From positions 39,177-103,176 of the forward strand of contig NZ_WKCB01000012.1 in assembly GCF_021606685.1 (NCBI RefSeq): a stretch of DNA of 64,000 bases, written 5' to 3'. This document shows positions 10,656-19,361 of this stretch, piece by piece; position 1 is the stretch's first letter, and the number at the start of each line of letters is the position of its first letter. Source of the DNA: Pseudomonas syringae. GTDB taxonomy: Bacteria; Pseudomonadota; Gammaproteobacteria; Pseudomonadales; Pseudomonadaceae. A model generated the notes under the pieces. The model ran no database searches. It had not been told where the DNA came from and was given only the letters and a program-made list of their open reading frames with translations. Position numbers and translations under genes: made by a program.

Positions 10656-11698
10656 TTGCTTTCCTCCAGCAGGCGCCAGCGCAGTGTTTCACCGGCGCGC
10701 AGCGGGATAACAGTCAGCTCGCCAAACGGCAGGCTGGCAGGGGCGGTCCAGTCTTCACGAACCAGGGTAATGCGGTCGGTATTCGCCGGCAGGCCGTAGA
10801 AACGCGGGCCATTAAGGCTGGCGAAGCCTTCGAGTTTGTCCAGGGCGTTGCGCTGTTCGAATGCTTCGGCGTACAGCTCGATGGCGGCATACGCGGTGTA
10901 GCAACCGGCACAGCCGCACGCGGCTTCCTTGGCGTGTTGGGCATGGGGCGCCGAGTCGGTGCCAAGGAAGAACTTGGGGCTGCCGCTGGTGGCGGCGTCG
11001 AGCAAGGCCACCTGGTGGGTGTTGCGCTTGAGGATCGGCAGGCAATAAAAATGCGGCCGAATCCCGCCCACCAGCATGTGGTTGCGGTTGTACAGCAGGT
11101 GATGCGCGGTGATGGTCGCGCCCACGTTGGCCGAGGCCTCGCTGACGAACTGCACGGCATCGGCGGTGGTGATGTGCTCGAACACCACCTTGAGGGTCGG
11201 GAACAGCTCGACCACACGGCGCATATGCTCGTCGATGAAGATCTTCTCGCGATCAAACACGTCGACATCGCCACGGGTGACTTCACCGTGGATCAGCAGC
11301 GGCATGCCGACTTCAGCCATGGCTTCGATGGCCGGCAGGATCTTGTCGATGCTGGTCACACCGGAATCGGAGTTGGTGGTCGCGCCAGCCGGGTATAGCT
11401 TGGCGGCGTGCACAAAACCGGTCGCCTTGGCAGCGCGAATTTCTTCAGGCTGGGTACGGTCGGTGAGGTAGAGCACCATCAACGGTTCGAAACGGCTGCC
11501 GGCCGGTCGTGCAGCGAGGATGCGCTGGCGATAGGCGTCGGCTTCAGCGGCGTTACGCACCGGAGGTACCAGATTGGGCATGATGATGGCGCGGCCAAAT
11601 GTGCGCGCTACATCGGCCACGGTTTGGGGTAACGCAGCACCATCGCGAAGATGAATATGCCAGTCGTCGGGACGCAGCAGGGTCAGGCGGTCGGACAT
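10652..11698 (-). CDS. pyrC: Dihydroorotase, class II
   Basis: Cyclises carbamoyl-aspartate to dihydroorotate in pyrimidine synthesis. The 348-residue length equals the enterobacterial PyrC. Zinc-binding HIHLRDG near residue 15 is present, as are the downstream metal-site His (LLIHGEVT), VFEHITT and GTDSAPH with the catalytic Asp. The ATG at 11698 begins the conserved N-terminus MSDRLTLL; a frame opening 60 bases upstream adds no family sequence. Confidence 0.95.
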   Translation of the reverse strand: MSDRLTLLRPDDWHIHLRDGAALPQTVADVARTFGRAIIMPNLVPPVRNAAEADAYRQRILAARPAGSRFEPLMVLYLTDRTQPEEIRAAKATGFVHAAKLYPAGATTNSDSGVTSIDKILPAIEAMAEVGMPLLIHGEVTRGDVDVFDREKIFIDEHMRRVVELFPTLKVVFEHITTADAVQFVSEASANVGATITAHHLLYNRNHMLVGGIRPHFYCLPILKRNTHQVALLDAATSGSPKFFLGTDSAPHAQHAKEAACGCAGCYTAYAAIELYAEAFEQRNALDKLEGFASLNGPRFYGLPANTDRITLVREDWTAPASLPFGELTVIPLRAGETLRWRLLEESK

Positions 11699-11764
11699 TG
11701 GGGATTCCAGGCGGGTCAATCTGGTGGGAATGCTACCGGAAAAGACTCTTGCAGGCACTCGCTA

Positions 11765-11791
11765 TCAAGTTTTGCCGGATGCATCCGATAG
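11765..11791 (+). promoter_or_regulatory. FliA (sigma-28)-like promoter of motY
   Basis: TCAAGTTT-N11-TCCGATAG closely resembles the flagellar sigma-28 consensus TAAAGTTT-N11-GCCGATAA, with identical spacing, and lies about 65 bp upstream of the motY start. Function and position agree with a late flagellar promoter. Confidence 0.6.
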
Positions 11792-11854
11792 CCTTTCGTA
11801 TGCCTTATCGATGTATGACGCTTTGAAGTGTTGTAGAAACCAGTGGAGCCTCCC

Positions 11855-12763
11855 GTGCGCCAGCATTATCTAGCCCTGCTCAGTGTGTTCGCCAGCCTGC
11901 CTGCGATGGCCCTCACGTTCCAGACACGTCTGGAGAATATTGAGTGGAAGGTGGACGGCGACCAGTTCGAGTGCCGCCTTACCCAGCCGATCACCGATTT
12001 CGGTTCGGGCGAGTTCGTGCGTCGGGCCGGCGAGCAGGCGACGTTTCGCCTCAAAGCCTATAACGGTTCGCTGGGCGCGGGCTCGGCCACGTTGTTGGCG
12101 GCGGCAGCCCCTTGGCAGCCGGGCCGGGGCGATATCAACCTCGGCGCCGTGCGTGCTGGCAGTGGCGATGTACTCTTTAACAGCTCGCAAGCCCAGGCTG
12201 GCCGGCTGTTTACGGGCTTGCTGGAAGGGCGCAGCCCGACGGTGCGGCATTACGGGCGCGAAGGCGGTTATTCGGAAATCCGCCTGCTGCCGGTGAAGTT
12301 CAACAAGGCCTACAACGACTATCAGTTGTGCACCACCAAGCTGTTGCCGATGAATTACGACCAAGTGAAACAGACCGAAGTCGGCTTCCCCGGTGGCGGT
12401 ATCGAGCTGGACGCGGCAGCCAAAAAGAAACTGGACGTGATTCTTGCGTACATGAAAGCCGACCCGACGGTTAACCATGTCGAATTGAACGGCCATTCGG
12501 ACAACAGTGGCAACCGCCTGACCAACCGTGACGTCTCACGCCGCCGTGCGCTGGCGGTGATGGACTACCTGAAGGCCAACGGTATCCAGGAATCGCAGAT
12601 CACCATGCGCTTCCACGGCGAAAGTTACCCCCTGGCACCCAACACCAATGCTGCCAATCGGGCACGCAACCGTCGCGTGAATATCCAGCTTGAGCGCGTG
12701 GCAACCCCCGAAAAACCGGCGCCTCAGGCCGTTGGTCCAAGCAACCCGGCCCATACGTCGTAA
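11855..12763 (+). CDS. motY: Flagellar stator-associated protein MotY
   Basis: A 302-residue secreted protein. Residues 1-19 form a signal peptide ending in AMA; the middle is the MotY-specific domain; residues ~190-285 form an OmpA-type peptidoglycan-binding domain (NGHSDNSGNRLTN, then SRRRALAVMDYL, and NRARNRRV). MotY surrounds the polar flagellar motor and helps anchor the stators. The GTG at 11855 is taken as the start because GGAG precedes it by six bases and it begins the signal peptide directly. The pyrC-motY-argG neighbourhood is the one found in P. aeruginosa. Confidence 0.88.
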   Translation: MRQHYLALLSVFASLPAMALTFQTRLENIEWKVDGDQFECRLTQPITDFGSGEFVRRAGEQATFRLKAYNGSLGAGSATLLAAAAPWQPGRGDINLGAVRAGSGDVLFNSSQAQAGRLFTGLLEGRSPTVRHYGREGGYSEIRLLPVKFNKAYNDYQLCTTKLLPMNYDQVKQTEVGFPGGGIELDAAAKKKLDVILAYMKADPTVNHVELNGHSDNSGNRLTNRDVSRRRALAVMDYLKANGIQESQITMRFHGESYPLAPNTNAANRARNRRVNIQLERVATPEKPAPQAVGPSNPAHTS

Positions 12764-12892
12764 CGTGCGGCCATCGGTCGCCCGCTCGACATAATCTGTC
12801 GCTTTATCTTCATTTGCTGTCGCGCCCCTGTAAATTCACGGTTTTGGTCGGTAGAATCGACGGCTTTCCGTACAACCCCGTGGAGTGATGGC

Positions 12893-14110
12893 ATGGCCGA
12901 CGTAAACAAGGTCGTTCTCGCGTATTCCGGCGGCCTGGACACTTCGGTGATCCTCAAGTGGCTGCAGGATACTTATAACTGTGAAGTGGTGACCTTCACC
13001 GCTGACCTGGGTCAGGGCGAAGAGGTCGAACCTGCACGTGCCAAGGCGCAAGCCATGGGCGTGAAAGAGATCTACATTGACGACCTGCGCGAAGAGTTCG
13101 TCCGCGATTTCGTCTTCCCGATGTTTCGCGCCAACACCGTCTACGAAGGCGAGTACCTGCTGGGTACCTCCATCGCACGTCCGCTGATCGCCAAGCGCCT
13201 TATCGAAATCGCCAACGAAACCGGCGCCGACGCCATTTCCCATGGCGCTACCGGCAAGGGCAACGACCAGGTGCGTTTCGAGCTGGGTGCCTACGCGCTC
13301 AAGCCTGGCGTGAAAGTGATTGCTCCTTGGCGTGAATGGGACCTGCTGTCCCGTGAAAAACTGATGGATTACGCTGAAAAGCACGCCATCCCGATCGAGC
13401 GCCACGGCAAGAAGAAGTCCCCGTACTCGATGGACGCCAACCTGCTGCACATCTCCTATGAAGGCGGCGTGCTGGAAGACACCTGGACCGAGCACGAAGA
13501 AGACATGTGGAAATGGACCGTCTCCCCGGAGAACGCGCCAGACAAGCCACAGTACCTGGAACTGACCTACCGCAACGGCGACATCGTCGCGCTGGACGGC
13601 GTCGAAATGACCCCGGCCACCGTGCTGGCGACCCTGAACCGTATCGGTGGCGAACACGGTATCGGCCGTCTCGACATCGTCGAAAACCGTTACGTGGGCA
13701 TGAAGTCCCGTGGCTGCTACGAAACCCCGGGCGGCACCATCATGTTGCGCGCTCACCGCGCCATCGAGTCCATCACCCTGGACCGTGAAGTGGCTCACCT
13801 CAAAGACGAGTTGATGCCCAAGTACGCCAGCCTGATCTACACCGGCTACTGGTGGAGCCCTGAGCGTGTGATGCTGCAACAGATGATCGACGCGTCCCAG
13901 GCCCACGTGAACGGCGTTGTGCGCCTCAAGCTGTACAAGGGCAATGTGATCGTGACCGGTCGCAAGTCCGATGAGTCGCTGTTCGATGCCAACATCGCCA
14001 CCTTCGAAGAAGATGGCGGCGCTTACAACCAGGCGGACGCAGCAGGCTTTATCAAGTTGAACGCACTGCGCATGCGCATTGCGGCCAACAAGGGCCGTAA
14101 GTTGTTCTGA
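12893..14110 (+). CDS. argG: Argininosuccinate synthase
   Basis: Joins citrulline and aspartate with ATP to make argininosuccinate, the step after ArgF. The 405-residue protein has the N-type ATP pyrophosphatase loop AYSGGLDTS at residues 9-17, the GATGKGNDQ motif near 118 and the C-terminal [10 protein letters not shown] region. It is a monocistronic plus-strand gene with a ribosome site TGGAGTGATGGC and a strong terminator. Confidence 0.97.
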   Translation: MADVNKVVLAYSGGLDTSVILKWLQDTYNCEVVTFTADLGQGEEVEPARAKAQAMGVKEIYIDDLREEFVRDFVFPMFRANTVYEGEYLLGTSIARPLIAKRLIEIANETGADAISHGATGKGNDQVRFELGAYALKPGVKVIAPWREWDLLSREKLMDYAEKHAIPIERHGKKKSPYSMDANLLHISYEGGVLEDTWTEHEEDMWKWTVSPENAPDKPQYLELTYRNGDIVALDGVEMTPATVLATLNRIGGEHGIGRLDIVENRYVGMKSRGCYETPGGTIMLRAHRAIESITLDREVAHLKDELMPKYASLIYTGYWWSPERVMLQQMIDASQAHVNGVVRLKLYKGNVIVTGRKSDESLFDANIATFEEDGGAYNQADAAGFIKLNALRMRIAANKGRKLF

Positions 14111-14130
14111 ATGTTCCAAATGATGTGAAA

Positions 14131-14162
14131 AATGGCCCCTTGTTCAGGGGCCATTTTTTTTT
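14131..14162 (+). terminator. Terminator after argG
   Basis: Stem AATGGCCCCT/AGGGGCCATT with loop TGTTC followed by nine T, 20 bp after the stop. Confidence 0.9.
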
Positions 14163-14591
14163 GGCTGTATATAAATGGAAACCCTCTTGTTTATAAATGT
14201 TTAAGTTTGCTGATGCCCGGGGGCGCAAAAAGAGTTGAATGCGAATGATGGTCGGGTTTTGCCTGTGTGAATGAATTATTTACACCTGGATAGGAACTAT
14301 GTCTTACAGAAAATTCACACAAGAAAGTGTTTTGTGAATATAAAAAATAGAAAGTTCTGTAGGAAATCAGGAGTGTTAATGAATGTGTCTAATGGAACTG
14401 AAATACGTGGGCCTTTTTTGCCGGCTCGTCACCGAGGACGCTGCAAGCAAGGGACGTTTCCTGAAACTTGTGTGCGCTACGTTTACCACCTTCCCCTTAT
14501 CCATTGGATATTTCACTCAAAACGTGTGCAGCCCCGGAAAGATCTGAAAGGCTCTATAAAACTCGATACACCTGAGTTAGCGTTTTTTTTG
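14163..14591. other. AT-rich gap upstream of the response regulator; no supported gene
   Basis: A stretch visibly richer in A/T than its surroundings. A 107-codon open frame (14271-14594, plus) is present, but it is lysine/arginine-rich without recognisable domain, lacks a ribosome site and looks like chance. The segment ends in a run of T (14583-14590). Confidence 0.4.
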
Positions 14592-14605
14592 TAGGCTAAT
14601 TCCTA
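14592..14605. promoter_or_regulatory. RcsB-like dyad upstream of the orphan response regulator
   Basis: TAGGCTAATTCCTA is a TAGG-N6-CCTA dyad resembling the RcsB-type box TAAGAATATTCCTA. Further CTAGG boxes follow at 14663 and 14674, and TTCCTAGCTGG (14600) pairs with CCAACTAGGAA (14659) as an 11-base inverted repeat with one mismatch. Its place 120 bp before a NarL-type regulator suggests autoregulation. Confidence 0.4.
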
Positions 14606-14726
14606 GCTGGTTGTGGGTTGCGTCTCTGCTTACTCATACTTGGGGGGGGAATGCTATGCCAACTAGGAAACGACTAGGCTATTGTGTTTGCTCTGAATAA
14701 TTCGAACAGCGAAATTGGACTTTCTC

Positions 14727-15359
14727 ATGAATAAAGTGCTGATCGTGGATGATCATCCCGTCATTCGTCTTGCTGTGCGTATGCTAATGGAGCGTCATGG
14801 TTATGAGGTCGTTGCCGAGACCGATAACGGTGTCGATGCGTTGCAACTTGCGCGGGAGCATATGCCGGACATTGTCATACTGGATATTGGAATTCCCAAG
14901 CTCGATGGCCTGGAAGTTATCTGCCGACTGTCTTCTGCCAAACAGCCGGCACCGTTCAAGGTGTTGGTGCTCACGTCCCAGGCACCGGGCCATTTCTCCA
15001 TGCGGTGCATGCAAGCGGGCGCCGCCGGCTATGTGTGCAAGCAACAGGACCTGACCGAGTTGTTGAGCGCCATAAAAGCGGTGCTCTCCGGCTACAGCTA
15101 CTTCCCGAACCAGGCGCTCAATTCGGTGCGCTCCACCATGGGCAACGCCAGCGAGGCCGATATGGTCGAGCGTCTTTCGGGTCGGGAGATGATGGTGTTG
15201 CAACAGCTGGCCCGGGGCAAAACCAACAAGGAGATCGCGGATGGCATGTTCCTCAGTAACAAGACCGTCAGCACTTATAAGACACGCTTGCTGCTCAAGC
15301 TCAATGCGCGTTCGCTGGTGGACCTGATCGAGTTGGCCCAACGCAACGGCCTGGTATAG
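14727..15359 (+). CDS. NarL/FixJ-family response regulator, orphan (RcsB/RocA-like)
   Basis: A 210-residue two-component regulator: receiver domain 1-120 with acidic pocket DD(8-9), phospho-acceptor Asp53 in ILDIGIP, Thr/Lys switch residues (VLTSQAP, YVCKQ), and a LuxR-type helix-turn-helix from about 145 (LSGREMMVLQQLARGKTNKEIA). No histidine kinase gene is adjacent. The ATG at 14727 starts the receiver directly; a TTG 12 bases earlier is possible. Closest recognisable relatives are RcsB/RocA/EvgA-type regulators of surface or fimbrial genes. Confidence 0.85.
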   Translation: MNKVLIVDDHPVIRLAVRMLMERHGYEVVAETDNGVDALQLAREHMPDIVILDIGIPKLDGLEVICRLSSAKQPAPFKVLVLTSQAPGHFSMRCMQAGAAGYVCKQQDLTELLSAIKAVLSGYSYFPNQALNSVRSTMGNASEADMVERLSGREMMVLQQLARGKTNKEIADGMFLSNKTVSTYKTRLLLKLNARSLVDLIELAQRNGLV

Positions 15360-15389
15360 GAGGAGGGCGAGATTCAAGTGAACCGGCAC

Positions 15390-15414
15390 AAAAAAGCCTC
15401 CGTCAGGGAGGCTT
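15390..15414 (-). terminator. Terminator after the PA3496-type gene
   Basis: Stem AAGCCTCC/GGGAGGCTT with a short loop. The A-run at 15390-15396 gives a T-run on the minus strand, so it ends the gene at 15434-15616. It is also just past the plus-strand response regulator. Confidence 0.75.
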
Positions 15415-15433
15415 CCGGCCGTTACAGGCTCTG

Positions 15434-15616
15434 TCAGAGGTCGAAGTCGTAGTCGGCCAGCTGTTTTTGCAAGCGTCGCTCTTCCAGAAGATTGTCGATA
15501 GTGCGGCGTTTGCTCAAATTGGTCTTGGCCACCTCTGCCACAGGTGCTTCAGCCCCGTCCTCATCCGACTCAACGAGGTCGTCTTCCACTTCCAGTTGTT
15601 CTTTGCCAGTGCTCAT
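15434..15616 (-). CDS. Small acidic protein, PA3496 family
   Basis: A 60-residue protein with an acidic first half (VEDDLVESDEDG) and a basic then mixed-charge helix (SKRRTIDNLLEERRLQKQ) ending DYDFDL. It matches the small gene that accompanies nth in other pseudomonads (PA3496 type, described as a putative envelope-integrity family). No membrane segment or signal peptide is visible. It lies on the same strand 108 bp downstream of nth. Confidence 0.75.
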   Translation of the reverse strand: MSTGKEQLEVEDDLVESDEDGAEAPVAEVAKTNLSKRRTIDNLLEERRLQKQLADYDFDL

Positions 15617-15723
15617 AAGGTTAACTCCGGGCTAAGACTGCCGTTGGCGCTCCTTATAACGATAATCCATGGGCGGGTAAAAAAGATTTTTTCAATCGCC
15701 TGATCGAGAAAACCAATGATCCC

Positions 15724-16362
15724 TCAATCGTCAGAGGTTTTTTCCTTGTATTCGCACAGGTCCTCAATGCGACAGCTGCCGCAACGAGGCTTGCGGGCCT
15801 GGCAGACGTAGCGTCCGTGAAGGATCAACCAGTGGTGGGAATCGAGCAGGTACGGCTTGGGTACGAACTTCATCAACTGCTTTTCCACCTCCACCACGTT
15901 CTTCCCGCGTGCAATGCCGGTACGGTTGCTGACGCGGAAAATATGCGTATCTACCGCCATCGTTAGTTGCCTGAACGCGGTGTTGAGCACCACATTGGCG
16001 GTTTTACGGCCAACCCCCGGCAGCGCTTCGAGGGCTTCGCGGGTTTGCGGCACCTGGCTGCCATGCAACTCGACCAGCAGACGGCAGGTTTCGATAACGT
16101 TTTTGGCCTTGCTGTTATACAGGCCGATGGTCTTGATGTATTCGGATAACCCTTCCACCCCCAGGGCATGGATCGCCTCGGGTGTGTTCGCTACGGGGTA
16201 TAGCTTTGCCGTCGCCTTGTTGACGCCAACGTCTGTGGATTGGGCCGACAGGATCACCGCAATCAGCAACTCGAACGGGGTGGTGTAGGCCAGTTCGGTC
16301 TTGGGTTCCGGATTGTCTTCGTGAAGCCTGCGGAAAATTTCCAGGCGTTTTGCGGCATTCAT
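15724..16362 (-). CDS. nth: Endonuclease III
   Basis: Bifunctional DNA glycosylase/AP lyase for oxidised pyrimidines. The 212-residue protein has the helix-hairpin-helix LPGVGRKTANV with catalytic Lys120, catalytic Asp138 (VDTHIFRVSNR) and the C-terminal [4Fe-4S] ligands Cys187, 194, 197 and 203, all at the same numbers as the E. coli enzyme. It is the last gene of the rnf-nth unit, a linkage conserved across gammaproteobacteria. Confidence 0.97.
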   Translation of the reverse strand: MNAAKRLEIFRRLHEDNPEPKTELAYTTPFELLIAVILSAQSTDVGVNKATAKLYPVANTPEAIHALGVEGLSEYIKTIGLYNSKAKNVIETCRLLVELHGSQVPQTREALEALPGVGRKTANVVLNTAFRQLTMAVDTHIFRVSNRTGIARGKNVVEVEKQLMKFVPKPYLLDSHHWLILHGRYVCQARKPRCGSCRIEDLCEYKEKTSDD

Positions 16363-16387
16363 GGGGCGGTCGGTTCCTTGCAGGCGG

Positions 16388-16882
16388 TCAGCGCGGTTTC
16401 GAATAATGGGCCCAGGCTTGATACCCGGCGAGCAATAGCCCGAGCAGGATAAACCCGGCGGGCATCAATGTGGTGACGGTGCTCGCACGTAACAAGCCCA
16501 TGCTGACCATCAACACGCCAAACAGGCCGAACAAGCGCCATTGGGCCTTGCGCTGGCCTGCTGTGAAAAAGCCTGAATATTCCAGCACGATGCACTGCAC
16601 GCTGATCAGCGCAAGGTAGGCACTCAATTGCAGATACACGGGCAGCGCGAATGCCTGCAGCAGCACCTGCGCACTGCTGACCAGGGAGGCCGCCAGCATC
16701 AGGCTGGCAACCCATCGCGCTGGTGCGCCAAGGCGCGTACGCACCGCGCCCATGGCCACTGCGTAAAGCGCTACGATCAGTGCGTACACCCCGAGGAAAC
16801 TCAAGGCGTTGGCCAGTGTGTCCGTCACCCCGAGCAGCGGAACGAGCATCAGCGCATGGGCCAGGCCAACGGTTTTACTCAT
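16388..16882 (-). CDS. rnfE: RnfE-like membrane subunit, short and cysteine-poor
   Basis: A 164-residue, about five-helix membrane protein homologous to RnfE/RsxE (usually about 230 residues). The N-terminal helix (ALMLVPLLGVTDTLANAL) and the C-terminal MPAGFILLGLLLAG segment align with the family, with a deletion between them. Of the two cysteines that ligate the intramembrane [2Fe-2S] cluster with RnfA, the first (in GLCPLL) is replaced by MLVPLL; only the second (SVQCIV) remains. The ATG overlaps the rnfG stop by 8 bases. Confidence 0.8.
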   Translation of the reverse strand: MSKTVGLAHALMLVPLLGVTDTLANALSFLGVYALIVALYAVAMGAVRTRLGAPARWVASLMLAASLVSSAQVLLQAFALPVYLQLSAYLALISVQCIVLEYSGFFTAGQRKAQWRLFGLFGVLMVSMGLLRASTVTTLMPAGFILLGLLLAGYQAWAHYSKPR

Positions 16883-17453
16883 GGGCGTCGCGCTCCAGCA
16901 ATGACGATCGATGCTCATCGAAATAGCGCAATGCGTCCTGAACCGCATGGGTCACGGCGCGGGACGTCACGGTCGCGCTGGCCATGTGATCGAATGGCGG
17001 CGGGTTATCACGTGAATGACCTTTGAACGCCGCCATCCATAGGTTGCCGTGCTCACTGATAAGGCCGCCAATGTTCGGGGTTTCTGACTGCACCAGGGTT
17101 TTGACCCCCAGCAACTGACCGTCGCGGTCGATGGCGACCAGTAACTCGATCGGCCCGACATAGCCGTCGGCGCGCAGCCGCAGCAGCAGCGCGCTGGGGT
17201 GGCCGGACAGCGTCGCGAGGTAGCCACCCTGCAACTGGCTGTTGGCCAGTGGCTGCACGGCGATCGCCAAGGGGTGAGCGAGCGGGGCATTGTCGTAGTG
17301 TGCATCGGGGAGCAGGTCGAGCAACGCCCGGCCTTGTTGCGTTTGGGCCTGGCGGGCGGCCTGCTCGCCGGTGAGGTGTTGAAGGCCCAGAGGCAGCGCG
17401 ACCCCCAACGTGGCGATCAGCGCGGCCCATGCCCAGCCTTTGGCGGCGTTCAT
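16875..17453 (-). CDS. rnfG: RnfG-like flavoprotein subunit
   Basis: A 192-residue protein with one N-terminal membrane helix (about 6-25) and a periplasmic FMN-binding domain. The flavin-attachment motif SATVTS near residue 165 preserves the S/G-x-A-T-x-T/S pattern in which the Thr carries covalently linked FMN. The start at 17453 overlaps the rnfD stop by 4 bases (ATGA). It therefore looks functional as a flavin carrier despite the altered partner subunits. Confidence 0.85.
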   Translation of the reverse strand: MNAAKGWAWAALIATLGVALPLGLQHLTGEQAARQAQTQQGRALLDLLPDAHYDNAPLAHPLAIAVQPLANSQLQGGYLATLSGHPSALLLRLRADGYVGPIELLVAIDRDGQLLGVKTLVQSETPNIGGLISEHGNLWMAAFKGHSRDNPPPFDHMASATVTSRAVTHAVQDALRYFDEHRSSLLERDAHE

Positions 17454-18409
17454 GCGTCCACCGCCGACGATGTCGACGCCACCCAACGCTCCAGGGCCGG
17501 CACGGCCAAATTCATCAGCAGCACCGCAAAGGCCACACCGTCCGGGTAACCGCCCCACGTGCGAATCAGATAAGTCAGCACCCCAACACCCGCGCCGAAC
17601 AGCAGGCGCGCCCTTGGGTGGCGAGGGCCGGACACCGGCTCGGTGACGATAAAAAATGCGCCGAGCAGGGTGGCGCCGCTCAACAGATGAAACAGGGGCG
17701 AGCCCTGGGAGTCAGACCCCGAGCCGTTCCAGAACAGCATGCTGCTCACAAACAGGCCCGCCAGCATGCCCACCGGGGCATGCCAACTGATTACCCGTTG
17801 TTGCAGTAGCAGAAGCCCGCCTGCCAGGTAGGCCAGGCCTACCCACTCACTGCCCTTGGCTCCCCACACGCCAAACGCCGGGCTGCGCGCGAACAACTCG
17901 TCGATGGTCAGGCTGTTATTGGTGCGCAGGGTATCCAGCGCGGTGGCCTGGGCCCAGGCGTCGGGCGCAGTGCCCTGCAATCCCAACACCTGCTGCACGC
18001 CAGCCAGCAGGTCCAGGCCATGGGCAGCGGGCCAGTGGCTCATGGATTGCGGAAAGGCAATCAGCATCAAGGCATAGCCGACCATCGCCGGGTTGAACGG
18101 GTTGCGATTGCCACCATACAGGTGCTTGCCCAGCAGCAGCCCACTGGCAACGGCCGCCACGCACAGCCACCAGGGGCAATACGGCGGCAGCGCCAGGGCC
18201 AGCAGTGTCGCCGTGACCAGGCTGCTCAGGTCATTCACGCGACGTCCCCGCAAGCGCTGTGCACCTGCATCCACCAGCACTGCACATACGCCGGCCAGCG
18301 CCAGATTGATCAGCACGCCCCAGCCGTAGAACCAGCACAGTGTCGCCACGCCTGGCAGGGTCGCCAGCAATACACGCTGCAGGGCGTGTTGCGGGTCAGC
18401 GGCCACCAT
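17450..18409 (-). CDS. rnfD: RnfD-like membrane flavoprotein subunit
   Basis: A 319-residue polytopic membrane protein. It shares with RsxD/RnfD the [16 protein letters not shown] segment and the [10 protein letters not shown] motif, whose Thr is the covalent FMN site, plus the C-terminal [15 protein letters not shown] quinone-reductase-family signature. The ATG at 18409 overlaps the end of rnfB by 14 bases, leaving no room for the rnfC gene that normally lies between them. An upstream in-frame start would add 23 non-conserved residues. Confidence 0.88.
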   Translation of the reverse strand: MVAADPQHALQRVLLATLPGVATLCWFYGWGVLINLALAGVCAVLVDAGAQRLRGRRVNDLSSLVTATLLALALPPYCPWWLCVAAVASGLLLGKHLYGGNRNPFNPAMVGYALMLIAFPQSMSHWPAAHGLDLLAGVQQVLGLQGTAPDAWAQATALDTLRTNNSLTIDELFARSPAFGVWGAKGSEWVGLAYLAGGLLLLQQRVISWHAPVGMLAGLFVSSMLFWNGSGSDSQGSPLFHLLSGATLLGAFFIVTEPVSGPRHPRARLLFGAGVGVLTYLIRTWGGYPDGVAFAVLLMNLAVPALERWVASTSSAVDA

Positions 18410-19361
18410 GGGCGTCCACCTGGCGCTGCGCGGCGTCGAGCTTGCCTTGCGCTTCGGCCAACTGCTGCGGATCGGCATTCTGGTCCTGGGCTTTTTTCAG
18501 TTCGGCGCGACGCATGGCCAATTGGATCTTGGCGCGCTTGAGGTCGGCCAGCGTGCTCGCGGGCGGCGCGGCCACGGCGACGCTGTTGGCCTCCAGGGCG
18601 CCAAGCGCTTGCTCGGCCGCCTCGAACTGCTGTTGCAGGATGATCAGTTGCGACTGTTGCTCGAACGTGGGGGGATGACCAAACGCCTTCAAGGATTTGT
18701 GTAACTGCGCGCGACTCATCGCCAGGTTGATTTTGGCTTTCTTGATCGCCGCATCCAGGGCTGCCTGTTGGCTATCCTGCGGTGCCGCTTCGACCGCGGC
18801 TGTGCGCTTGGCCCGCGCTAGCCGTTCGGCGATCTTGTGTTCCTCTTCGCGTTGCAGGCGCGCGTGGCGTTGTTCAAAGCGCCGCCGTGCGCGGTCACGT
18901 TTGAGGTCGCGCGCGCGGCGCTCGGCATCATTGGCCGCCAGGCCGCCGACTATCGGCACTACCGTGGTCGGCGGGCGCATCTCGATGCAGTCGACCGGGC
19001 ACGGTGCGACGCAGAGGTCGCAGCCCGTGCATTCGTCGACGATCACCGTGTGCATCAACTTGGCGGCCCCGACAATCGCATCCACCGGGCACGCCTGGAT
19101 GCATTTGGTGCAGCCGATGCACTCGGCCTCGCGGATATACGCAACCTGCGCAGGCGCCTCGCCCCGGGTGGTGTCCAGAGCCAACACCGGCACGTTCAGC
19201 AAGTGCGCCAATCCATCGAGGGTTTCCTGCCCGCCCGGCGGGCACTTGTTGATCGCCTCGCCCTGGGCGATGCCCTCAGCGTAAGGTCTGCAGCCCGGGT
19301 GCCCGCATTTGCCGCATTGGGTCTGCGGTAGCAGTGCGTCGATACGTTGAATCAGGTTCAT
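18396..19361 (-). CDS. rnfB: RnfB-like ferredoxin, no membrane anchor, long repeat-bearing tail
   Basis: A 321-residue iron-sulfur protein. Residues 16-40 hold a C-x2-C-x4-C-x15-C [4Fe-4S] domain, and residues 81-91 and 111-121 hold two ferredoxin-type clusters, all 12 ligands intact. Canonical RnfB begins with a transmembrane helix, which is absent here, and the overlap with rnfA excludes an upstream start. Residues ~140-321 are a charged, helical extension with two related segments ([17 protein letters not shown] at ~204 and [16 protein letters not shown] at ~273) resembling the Lys/Ala repeats usually found at the C-terminus of RnfC. ATGA overlap with rnfA. Confidence 0.85.
   Translation of the reverse strand: MNLIQRIDALLPQTQCGKCGHPGCRPYAEGIAQGEAINKCPPGGQETLDGLAHLLNVPVLALDTTRGEAPAQVAYIREAECIGCTKCIQACPVDAIVGAAKLMHTVIVDECTGCDLCVAPCPVDCIEMRPPTTVVPIVGGLAANDAERRARDLKRDRARRRFEQRHARLQREEEHKIAERLARAKRTAAVEAAPQDSQQAALDAAIKKAKINLAMSRAQLHKSLKAFGHPPTFEQQSQLIILQQQFEAAEQALGALEANSVAVAAPPASTLADLKRAKIQLAMRRAELKKAQDQNADPQQLAEAQGKLDAAQRQVDAHGGR

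Noticed and set aside
12836..14119. 427-codon open frame antisense to argG
   Set aside because: Opposite an unmistakable argG; such long antisense frames are common in high-GC DNA with third-position bias.
14271..14594. 107-codon open frame in the gap after argG
   Set aside because: No ribosome site, no recognisable domain, biased Lys/Arg composition in AT-rich non-coding DNA.
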